The notes under the pieces are model-generated. The model saw nothing but the letters and a program-made list of their open reading frames with translations, had not been told where the DNA came from and made no database searches. The position numbers and the translations under genes were made by a program. Shown one piece after another: positions 53,363 to 62,837 of a stretch of 64,000 nucleotides of DNA. Numbering within the stretch: position 1 is the first letter of the stretch; every line of letters starts with the position of its first letter. Source of the DNA: Sporopachydermia quercuum (taxonomy: Eukaryota; Ascomycota; Sporopachydermiomycetes; Sporopachydermiales; Sporopachydermiaceae); contig BCGN01000005.1 of the NCBI GenBank assembly GCA_001599295.1, positions 744,001 through 808,000 on the forward strand. Direction: 5' to 3'.

Positions 53363-54542
53363 TTTTGTTCCAGGTATATCATTTGTGTCGCTTTACTTCT
53401 CTTGCACCAACGGAAAGCTGAATCACGGGTTATCTTTATTTTGATTGCGATTGCAGTTGATGTCAGAATTCCGAACCCGTCAGTAAATATGGAGAGAAAA
53501 GAATCCAGGTAAGTCGTGACTATTTATAGTCTCAATTATTCTTATCAGGAAATCTTGTAATATTTGATATTTACACTCCTTATTAATATGATCTCGCTAG
53601 TAGTTGCTCAGAAGTAGAAAAAATAGTACCGATTATGGTACTTCTCGGACCCATCAGTAGATAATGTGCGATCTACTCATAGATGACCTGATAAGGAATG
53701 TATTTGCGCTCCTTAGAAGGAGCAGATATTTGAGATATTTGGCGGCTACTCCACCAATACTGTTAAGTATTAGTCTTCCTTGATTTAAAAAGTTTCTATA
53801 AGACTTAATTACCTAGTCTTTTATTGGATTTCAATTTCACTTTTACCATAGTTTGTTTAATCTATTATATCAACAATTGTATCTACGTATCAATCCAACC
53901 AGATCACCAGATCGAGATTGATAATCACTTGAAGAGTCAAACTGCTTTATTACCATATCTGGCAAGTACATCCTTATCATCTTCTTTCCTCAATGAGGAT
54001 ACTGTTATATGTTCACGTCATACTAAAAGGGTACTTACATGGGTTGAGTTGTTTCAATTCAAAGAGCCTCATGATATAAAGCTTTGCAATGAAGTAGTGA
54101 GTCAGATATTACTATAAAGGGGAACTGTTGGCCACATTGAGGCTAATATGTCCGATTATTACCTGCTTACTCACAAACGTACTATGGAGTTTGACAAAAG
54201 CTTATTAATTCACCTAATTTTACTTGTTCTGGTATCGGAAGCGTGGCCTGTTGACCAGTATCTGAATAATATTAGANCAACAACGTTTTGAAGGATTAAT
54301 GTACTCTTAGTCATCGCTTGATATGCCAATGAAATTATATTATATTGTCATGTCGGCATGGACACCCTACATATAAGGAAGGGCTAATGCTTTGTAGGGT
54401 TGATTGTAAATTGAATTGAAAGGTATTCGATTCCAGTTGGACATCAAACAGTGTTACATTAGTTCTCGATATAAAATTATAGAGAAGTTGGACAGAAGAA
54501 TTTAATAGAACAAATTCTACTGTTCGTTAGTCAAACAAGCTC
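53363..54542. promoter_or_regulatory. Divergent intergenic region, HODM-like / LigB-like
   Basis: This 1.18 kb interval includes a 97-codon plus-strand frame (53824-54117) with no ATG and an 8-bp inverted repeat ACCCTACA / TGTAGGGT at 54364-54371 and 54393-54400. Promoters of both genes should lie here. Confidence 0.45.
53824..54117 (+). other. Open frame without ATG, possible 3' exon
   Basis: A 97-codon frame ends at TAA 54115-54117. Its later part has a mixed, protein-like composition (DNHLKSQTALLPYLAST; KRVLTWVELFQFKEPHDIKLC), unlike the low-complexity noise elsewhere. There is no Met codon, so it would need an upstream exon. An ATG-start followed by GTAAGT occurs at 53490-53509, but its phase does not fit any AG I tried. 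No family recognised. Confidence 0.25.
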
Positions 54543-55694
54543 ATGATTTTCAAGCTTTTCGTTATCACATTGGTGTTGGGAATTATATCGTCTGAGGTTT
54601 TTTTCATTTCCTCCAAAGGCTTATTAACNAACTTGCTTTTTCGAAGAAATCAAAGTAAGCTAACATTTTCATTAACGTCTGCAGCTTCGATGTCACCTGT
54701 AAGTTCTACCGCTACTACCACAAATGAGGAGAACACTCAACTGCCAGTGTTCTTCTTCTCACATGGTGGACCAACCTTCATGTACGAAGATGCTGACTTT
54801 GGTGGTGACCGAGGGGCATTCAGAACCACTAGAAAGGTTGGAAAATATATTAAGACACAACTAAAACCGAAAGCTATAGTAGTTGTTTCTGCCCATTGGC
54901 AATCTCCCAAAACGGATACTATTTATATTGGTTCTCCTGGAAATGCAGGAGATGAGGGTTTCCCTAAGATGGAAAAATCATTAAACGACTACATTGGAGA
55001 TGAAACAAAGTTCGACAATGAACTAAAACTGATCTATGATTTTTACGGTTTTCCTGATTATATGTATAAAGAGAGGTTCAGAGCTCAAAATTCGCCCGAG
55101 TTGGCCAAGAAAATTAATGAGCTTTTGTCAAAGAATAAAATTAAATCGCAGATTGTCAACAGAGGTATTGATCATGGCGTGTGGGTTCCATTCAAAGTCG
55201 CATTCCCTGAAGATGATGTGAAACATAAGTTAAACATTGATGTACCTATTGTTCAAATCTCCTTAGCGGGATCAGAAGATGACTTTGATAACCATTTCAG
55301 GCTTGGAAAGGTTTTATCAGAATTAACAAAAGAGGGTATTTTACTTGTGACTTCTGGAATGACAGTTCATAACTTACGTGACATTGGCAAAGCATCAATG
55401 GTGCCTACTGCTATGCCCTATGTCAAACCATTTGATTCTGGAATACAGAAAGTTATTGAATCCAATCTTCCAGGCGATTCAATTCTACCAGCATTAAAGA
55501 AATTCTTATCTGATAACACAGCCTTATATAAGCAAGCACATCCTACATCTGAACATTTTATGCCTATAGCTGTTGCTATGGGAGCGGCAAGTGCCCAAAA
55601 TTATCCAGCTAAATTGTTGTATACCAACGCGTCAGGGAGCCTTGGTTGGGGTATCTATCAATTTGGAAGAATAAATGAGACATCCAGCCTATGA
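54543..55694 (+). CDS. LigB-family extradiol dioxygenase (4,5-DOPA dioxygenase-like)
   Basis: This protein resembles plant and bacterial 4,5-DOPA extradiol dioxygenases (YgiD type), which open catechol rings with a non-haem metal. It has 383 aa from an ATG at 54543. The metal-site histidines expected for the family are all present: H74 (FFFSHGGPTF), H118 (VVSAHWQSP), H211 (RGIDHGVWVPF) and H338 (HPTSEHFMPI). Unusually, about 60 residues precede the core, starting with a hydrophobic run (LFVITLVLGIISSEVFFISS) that suggests a signal anchor or organelle targeting; an internal ATG at 54690 would remove it. SGMTVHNLRDIGKAS and SLGWGIYQFG are family landmarks. It diverges from the HODM-like gene. 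Substrate unknown. Confidence 0.88.
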   Translation: MIFKLFVITLVLGIISSEVFFISSKGLLXNLLFRRNQSKLTFSLTSAASMSPVSSTATTTNEENTQLPVFFFSHGGPTFMYEDADFGGDRGAFRTTRKVGKYIKTQLKPKAIVVVSAHWQSPKTDTIYIGSPGNAGDEGFPKMEKSLNDYIGDETKFDNELKLIYDFYGFPDYMYKERFRAQNSPELAKKINELLSKNKIKSQIVNRGIDHGVWVPFKVAFPEDDVKHKLNIDVPIVQISLAGSEDDFDNHFRLGKVLSELTKEGILLVTSGMTVHNLRDIGKASMVPTAMPYVKPFDSGIQKVIESNLPGDSILPALKKFLSDNTALYKQAHPTSEHFMPIAVAMGAASAQNYPAKLLYTNASGSLGWGIYQFGRINETSSL

Positions 55695-56469
55695 ACATAG
55701 ACCTTTTAAGACATTTCTCTCTCATTCTTTAATTTATTTTGGTTGGTAGTATTGTATAAATGAATGTACTAATCAACTACGATTCCTTCAGCAAAAGAAT
55801 CCTACACCACTGACTTACATTAATAATTAAGTAATCACCACAAGGTTATTGCCAGTAGGCAACTATTGCCCATATACATTCTTAAGGAGATACAATGTAA
55901 TATCACCTTTTTCACCTTTTCCACCTTATGACATTACAATGGTTAATTTTTAACTGGCAGTTAGAAATACTTTAAAGTAGCTCCAATCTAGATATTGAGC
56001 ATAAATATATAAAACTTTTTTACTAGCTGAGAGCAAATGTGTCAATACAGCTCCCACAGATCACCTCTATAATAAAGTATTACATAATCAAATATTATTA
56101 ACTCTGGTTTTCTGTGTCACGTCTCCTCACAACTTTAAGGTCTCTCTTCTACCCCCTCGGTATCTAATCATTTCCACCAATAGAAGAAATAATACAAAAT
56201 ATCCTATTGGATCCTCAAACTTTTTCTGNGGTGTCTATACCTATTTGCTACTATCACAATCTAGATTAAAAATCATTCATATGTGTATTTATTAAGATAT
56301 TGTTCTATTAGTCATCAATATTTGTTTTGGGTGAGGGCAAACTGTTCAGGACTGGGATATTTATTTTGTTACTACTGGTGATCGTCGATTTCATTTGAAT
56401 CTTGTGGAAAGACTGCATACGAGAGAACAATCAGGTTAATAACATCATATACATAGATACATATCAACA
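55695..56469. promoter_or_regulatory. Upstream region of NDUFA2
   Basis: The 775 bp lie between the LigB-like stop and the NDUFA2 ATG, on the same strand. AT-rich with one N (56228). No gene or motif recognised. Confidence 0.5.
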
Positions 56470-56909
56470 ATGTCTAAATACGTTTTACCTAAGGCAGTTA
56501 AGGAACTGAGGTTCTTTCTATCTCAAACAGGAGAAACCAGCACCAGTTTGCGCTCTTTCCTTGTCAAAACATATCCCACTTTAAAGAAACATAACCCTAA
56601 TGTCCCTCTATTAGTGAGAGAAGCAGAAGGAATATCGCCAACTGTTATCGCCAGATTAGGTACGTATTTGATTTGTTGTGATAGATTGAGACGAGTGATA
56701 TGCATGAAGTGTGATGTTTTCACTCAGTAGATAGAAGCAATTGCAATCTACGATCTTGTCATTTTTAAACGTCATAGTCAATTATATGAATTCAATATTT
56801 ATACTAACATTATGTTTTAGAAAAGGGAAAGGAAAACAAGATCTCGGTTGCAGGATTAGATAGTAAAGGGATAGCAAGTGCTATTCAGAAATTGGTTGGT
56901 GCTAACTAG
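56470..56909 (+). CDS. Mitochondrial complex I B8 subunit (NDUFA2/NI8M, two exons)
   Basis: This is an accessory subunit of NADH:ubiquinone oxidoreductase with a thioredoxin-like fold. Exon 1 is 56470-56659; intron 56660-56820 starts GTACGT and has TACTAAC before TTTTAG; exon 2 is 56821-56909. The joined protein is 92 aa, normal for the family. Landmarks: VKELRFFLSQTGETSTSLRSF (human LREIRIHLCQ), TYPTLKKHNPNVPLLVREAEG (human LKKANPDLPILIREC) and ARLEKGKENKISVAGLD at the splice junction. The CTG at 56506 encodes the hydrophobic residue of the KELR motif. Its presence shows that the yeast keeps complex I. Confidence 0.92.
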
Positions 56910-57274
56910 GGGACAGCAGCAAGAATAACCGCATCTAGCCATGTATACGTTCTTTCTTATTCTATCAATATTGTATCAGTATTTGGTTTAAGTGATTACA
57001 TGGGACCAACGGGCATACTCTTTAGGTTGAAGGTTCAATAAATATTGCATTTCATTATTTATTTATTCAGTTTAGGATTGATTTCATGACTGTTTCGAAG
57101 CAATGACATCTTGCTTACAAGTATTCGACAAGGCGGGAAAAGTAAAGTATATTACACAGTAATGATATACACGGCTCCTGTTAATCAGTTGTTATGTGAT
57201 GTATATGAATTTGACTTACATACAGATGTTTGTACATGATTAAGGTTAAGGTAACAACTGTAAAAACCATGAGG
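56910..57274. other. Convergent intergenic region, NDUFA2 / IVY1
   Basis: These 365 bp hold two 3' ends. Nothing else is seen. Confidence 0.6.
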
Positions 57275-59212
57275 TCAATTGTGATCACCAGTAAACTCTT
57301 CAAACTCGTTACTTGACACATTCAAATTGTGTACGGCTCCCGGTAAACTGAAAGAGCTTTCAGAACTTCCAACAGTGTCAACTGTACGTATAGCTTCACC
57401 CTGTATTGACTGATTATTCGGTGAAGATGTCAATATGGGCGTAGATGTACTTGCTTCATGTTCAGCATCTTGAACTGACGGGGAAGTGAGCACTTGTTGA
57501 GTGCCTTCTTCATTTCTTGGTAAGAAAAATCTATGGGAAGTACCAGTGAAAAACGAGTCATCATCTTCAGTAATTGTATCATCTTTCTTGATGGTACGTT
57601 CTGGGTCCTTTCCTAGATCATTTATTTCTGATGTGTGATCTGTTACATTCTCGTCTTTACTATCAGATTGCTTTTGACTGTCATCGGAATGATCCGTTAG
57701 TGTAGTGGTTTCCGTTCTATTGCCAGAAGATATTTTTAAATCAACTTCAGTTTCAGTTTCACTTTCTGCATCTGCATCTTCTTTTACTGTTTCTATATTT
57801 TCTCCAATGAGACTTTGCTTTAGCTTCACTTTGGCCATCTGTCTCCGTGGTGATAAATCGTTGTCATTTGCATCAGCAGGACTACGATTCAAATCTTTAC
57901 CCAAAGGGGTAGTCCTTATAACTGAAGGAGATTGTGATGTTGACGACTTATTACCCATTATATTAGTATTGGAAAAAGAGCTTCCGTTGATTAAATTAGA
58001 ATCGCTTGAGCCTATTTTTCTTGAATCACTGGGACTACCGGCATTGAAAGGATTTGGTATAAACCTCTCTCGTTGGGGACTTGTATATGAAGCTTGCGAG
58101 AAAGGTTCCTGTCCATTCCTTTTAGTTCCGAGTAGTTCTCCATCCTTAAGGCCTCGTGTAAGCAAAGAACCAGTATTGCCACCACTATTTTCTTGGTCAT
58201 CGTCAAAAACAAAGGGATCAGGACAGGACGCTATGAGATCATCTAAGCCACCTCCACTCCAACCTTTCCTAGCAATGCCTTCGTATATTTCCACCTGAGC
58301 TCTAACTACTGATCCTACTCTAGTCAGAACTCTCATTGACATGTCCTGGACTAAATCATAGCTAGAATGATAATATCGATACTTGAGACGATCTATATCA
58401 TCAATCTGACTGGTCAACTCCATCAAAGACGTTCTATATAACTGTAAGTTTCTTGTGCGTAGTTTTGAAAGCTTTGAATTCCGTTTTTCAGTTAACCTAA
58501 GTTGTTTTGTCTTACTCTTAATTTCATCTCTGAATTGCTCATCGTTCTTCAACGTGAGTTCATGAAATCTCTTAATCTCATCTTTCAAAGGGGTTTCAAA
58601 AGATCTTTGAATAGATTCTGATAATATCAATTGGTGGTTAGCAACTAAAAAATGTAACCCACCAGCTGACATCAATCCATCTGCAGCACTTCCTGATCCT
58701 TTACATCGAGCACAGTCTTCTAAAGCCGAGCCAAACTCTGCGGCAGTTGAAGCGACTAGATTCAAAGCTTCTCTGTATTTTGCCGCTTTCTCTAACACAG
58801 AATTGTATGAATTCAATGTATTGTTGACCTCTGATGTTGTTATTATTGCTGGTAAATCTAATGTTGACGGCGAGATAGAAGGCATAGAATCTAATGTCGC
58901 AATAGAAGATTTTCTATCGAATCGACGGGATTCAGATCTGTAAATGCTATTGGATATATTAGAGGATCTAGTTGAGTAGTTGTAATTTGAGGATCTTGTA
59001 GGTGACGGAGACGTAGGAACATCTCTGGGTCCTCTCCCAAGGACAGAATGGTCATATCGATTATTATTCATATAGTTGATTGAATCTTTTGGTGGGTCTA
59101 CTGGAGAGTTATCATGGCCTGGATTAACAAATGAATAGAACTCTGATAAATGTGAAGGCGCTTGGAGATTTCCAAACTTGTTAGTACTTTTCGAAGTTGT
59201 TGATTCTGACAT
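57275..59212 (-). CDS. IVY1: Ivy1-like phospholipid-binding vacuolar protein
   Basis: Ivy1 is a BAR-like vacuolar protein that interacts with Ypt7 and Vps33 and affects TORC1/Fab1 signalling. The frame is 645 aa from an ATG at 59210-59212; S. cerevisiae Ivy1 is 453 aa. Residues 1-130 are Ser/Asn-rich. The helical core runs about 135-345: NTLNSYNSVLEKAAKYREAL, EFGSALEDCARCKGSG, LMSAGGLHFLVANHQLILSE, TPLKDEIKRFHELTLKND, then DRLKYRYYHSSYDLVQD, all typical of the fungal Ivy1 family. The remaining 300 residues are Ser/Asp/Glu/Thr-rich and probably disordered; this tail accounts for the extra length. It diverges from MRPL11. Confidence 0.82.
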   Translation of the reverse strand: MSESTTSKSTNKFGNLQAPSHLSEFYSFVNPGHDNSPVDPPKDSINYMNNNRYDHSVLGRGPRDVPTSPSPTRSSNYNYSTRSSNISNSIYRSESRRFDRKSSIATLDSMPSISPSTLDLPAIITTSEVNNTLNSYNSVLEKAAKYREALNLVASTAAEFGSALEDCARCKGSGSAADGLMSAGGLHFLVANHQLILSESIQRSFETPLKDEIKRFHELTLKNDEQFRDEIKSKTKQLRLTEKRNSKLSKLRTRNLQLYRTSLMELTSQIDDIDRLKYRYYHSSYDLVQDMSMRVLTRVGSVVRAQVEIYEGIARKGWSGGGLDDLIASCPDPFVFDDDQENSGGNTGSLLTRGLKDGELLGTKRNGQEPFSQASYTSPQRERFIPNPFNAGSPSDSRKIGSSDSNLINGSSFSNTNIMGNKSSTSQSPSVIRTTPLGKDLNRSPADANDNDLSPRRQMAKVKLKQSLIGENIETVKEDADAESETETEVDLKISSGNRTETTTLTDHSDDSQKQSDSKDENVTDHTSEINDLGKDPERTIKKDDTITEDDDSFFTGTSHRFFLPRNEEGTQQVLTSPSVQDAEHEASTSTPILTSSPNNQSIQGEAIRTVDTVGSSESSFSLPGAVHNLNVSSNEFEEFTGDHN

Positions 59213-60524
59213 CGCGAAGATTTATGTTATGCGAATTATGTGTGAAACTAGGTTTCTTGCGCAATACAATCAAGACTTTGTTTTGTCTTGTAATAATCTC
59301 CAAAAATCTACCGCGTTCTCCTTTGTTGGATCGTGAACTTCATAAAGCTTCAGAGCGCGTTCAGTTTACAAAATTTAGATGATTAAGTATGCAAACGTTT
59401 CTTGTAACTAAGAACAACGAACTAATCGAGTCAAAAAGAATGGTAAGGCTCGTATAACGCACTAACTTCCAGTTCAAAATTGAAGCTATTCAATGCTAAA
59501 CAAAATCCCTTTTCTTTATTGAATATAGTTGAGTAGTAGTANTCAGTTTTTCGGACAATCGTTTAGTTCTCATGTCTATTATTTCAATTGTTAGCGTAAG
59601 TTTTAATTTTACATAGCCATCTAATAAAAACACATCTTCTGCAGCCTGATTATCAGACATATTCTTCCTTTTTCTTTCGATGCCTTCTCAAATAGACAAG
59701 ACATTTTCTAAATCACAACACAAATACATACATATATTACTAGAATCAGACTTGAATAAAAAGCAAGTAAAAAGGCAACCCAAACAAATAATATCAGTCA
59801 AACAACAATGCTTCACACTTCTCAAAACAATAACAAAAATCAGTGACTTTTAATATACTATTAGCAATTTCATGATTGCTGTTCAGATACTTGCAAACCG
59901 GTAATTGACATCATAAACCGTATCAAATAGTTTGCTTTGATTTCTAAAAGGTAAATCTCGTGCGATAAGAAGCCATTGAATACATGCCTCATCAATTCAT
60001 GCCATCACAAACGAAACGCAAAATACTTGGGGGAGGTTCAGGCCATCTTTTGAACCACGCATCTCACCCCAATACTAATCTGGTTGTACGGGTGTTTTTT
60101 TAACCCCAACTTCTAATTAAATATTAAGGGGTATTTAGGCCATTCATTGTACATCGAACAATTTTCCCAAACTTACCCGGTTAGATCGAACAGTCTGTTT
60201 TTTCACATACTGAGGGAGGAATATGGATTCTTGCGAAGAAGCATGCTTTTGCTGAAATGATGTTATTGATCCTAGAGAAACGGAAAGACAAAGAAAGAAA
60301 GAGTTTATATTGATGTTGGAAAGTCAGGAAGAGCTGTAATTTGGGAGAGTGGGAAGAAGAATATTTCATGCTTGGAAATTAGTAACTCAAGCAGAACAGC
60401 ACCTATGAGAGCGAACAGTATTTCTCCACAAGTGATCATTATTAGAGACTATTGATAGACGAGATTACTTGCTGAGTATCGGAAACTGGATAATATCATT
60501 TAAATAAACAAAATAATAGTCATA
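59213..60524. promoter_or_regulatory. Divergent promoter region IVY1 / MRPL11
   Basis: This 1.3 kb interval between divergent starts contains one strong Rap1-type motif (60085-60095). Short frames here are not convincing. Confidence 0.5.
60085..60095 (-). promoter_or_regulatory. Rap1-type site ACACCCGTACA
   Basis: TGTACGGGTGT reads ACACCCGTACA on the minus strand, an exact match to the core Rap1 recognition sequence of yeasts. It lies 430 bp upstream of MRPL11 and 870 bp upstream of IVY1. Rap1 sites occur at ribosomal-protein genes in some yeasts; whether that applies here is inference. Confidence 0.4.
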
Positions 60525-61301
60525 ATGTTCAAACTACCAAGCATCAGATTACCCTCATTGGGTTTGAGAGTGGGCCCATTGGGTTCAAGCTCAAGAGGCT
60601 TCTCAACGACTTTCAGAGTTCACGATACCACACCAACTGAAGACTTCAAGCCAAATTTGAGGCCTTATATGTTGAATCCTGAATTAAGAGATATAGTGAA
60701 AAGACCTGCTTCTCGAAAGACATACTTAGTTGATCGATATACATATATACTGGACAACTATCCATTAATTTTGTTTGTGCATTTCGGAAATCTCACAAAA
60801 CAAGAGAACAATACCATAAGAACTCAGATAAAAGCTTCAGATGGGTATTTGACTGTATTGAGGAACAATTTATTCAAAGTTGCTCTTAGAGGTTATGATT
60901 TCGAGGATCCGGCCTCAAAAAAGGCGCAAAAAACAAACAGGTTTAACCGTCATCCTCTTCTAAGCGTCTTTGGGGGTCCAACCGCTGCCATTTTATTCAA
61001 GACTGTTGACCCTACAGCTGTGAAAAAGGTTTTACAAACTATTTCTAGAACTGGCGATAAAGTGTTCTTACAAGCTGCTCGTGTTGATGGCGCAGTAATG
61101 ACCGTGGATGACGTTCAACAATTCAAAGACTTACCATCAAAGGAAGGTTTACTCAGCCAGCTTATGGGTACTTTATCTATGCTTGGTGCTGCTGGCTTGG
61201 TTAGAACTTTACAAGCTCCTTCTCAAATGTTGTATTTGACAATGGAAGCTCATAAGAAGAGTGAAGAAGAAAAAACAGAGAGAAAACCAGAAGAAAAGTA
61301 G
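60525..61301 (+). CDS. MRPL11: Mitochondrial ribosomal protein uL10m (Mrpl11)
   Basis: This is the mitochondrial large-subunit protein of the L10 family, which anchors the L7/L12 stalk. It is 258 aa (S. cerevisiae 249) from an ATG at 60525. The N-terminus is a typical presequence, basic and Ser/Arg/Leu-rich (LPSLGLRVGPLGSSSRGFST). The L10 fold follows from about residue 62: SRKTYLVDRYTYILDNYPLILFVHFGNLTKQENN, SDGYLTVLRNNLFKVALRGY, FGGPTAAILFKTVDPTAVKK and PSKEGLLSQLMGTLSMLGAAGLVRTLQAP, a yeast-specific C-terminal match. The tail is charged. It precedes TRM8 on the same strand with 477 bp between. Confidence 0.93.
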   Translation: MFKLPSIRLPSLGLRVGPLGSSSRGFSTTFRVHDTTPTEDFKPNLRPYMLNPELRDIVKRPASRKTYLVDRYTYILDNYPLILFVHFGNLTKQENNTIRTQIKASDGYLTVLRNNLFKVALRGYDFEDPASKKAQKTNRFNRHPLLSVFGGPTAAILFKTVDPTAVKKVLQTISRTGDKVFLQAARVDGAVMTVDDVQQFKDLPSKEGLLSQLMGTLSMLGAAGLVRTLQAPSQMLYLTMEAHKKSEEEKTERKPEEK

Positions 61302-62630
<1,329 letters not shown>

Positions 62631-62837
62631 ATGTGTGCCTGATTATTTTCTTGTATGATGTTATAAATAATGTACGCTGGAATACGATTCTATAAGTTCT
62701 ATTTCCTTTTTCAGTAATCTGGTATTGTCACATGTAATGCCTCTNCAGGCAATTGAAAACATTTAATATCAACCTACTGGCAACAATATTGATAAGTTTA
62801 TTATAGATAATTTTACTATGTCAGACTGACCTTACCT

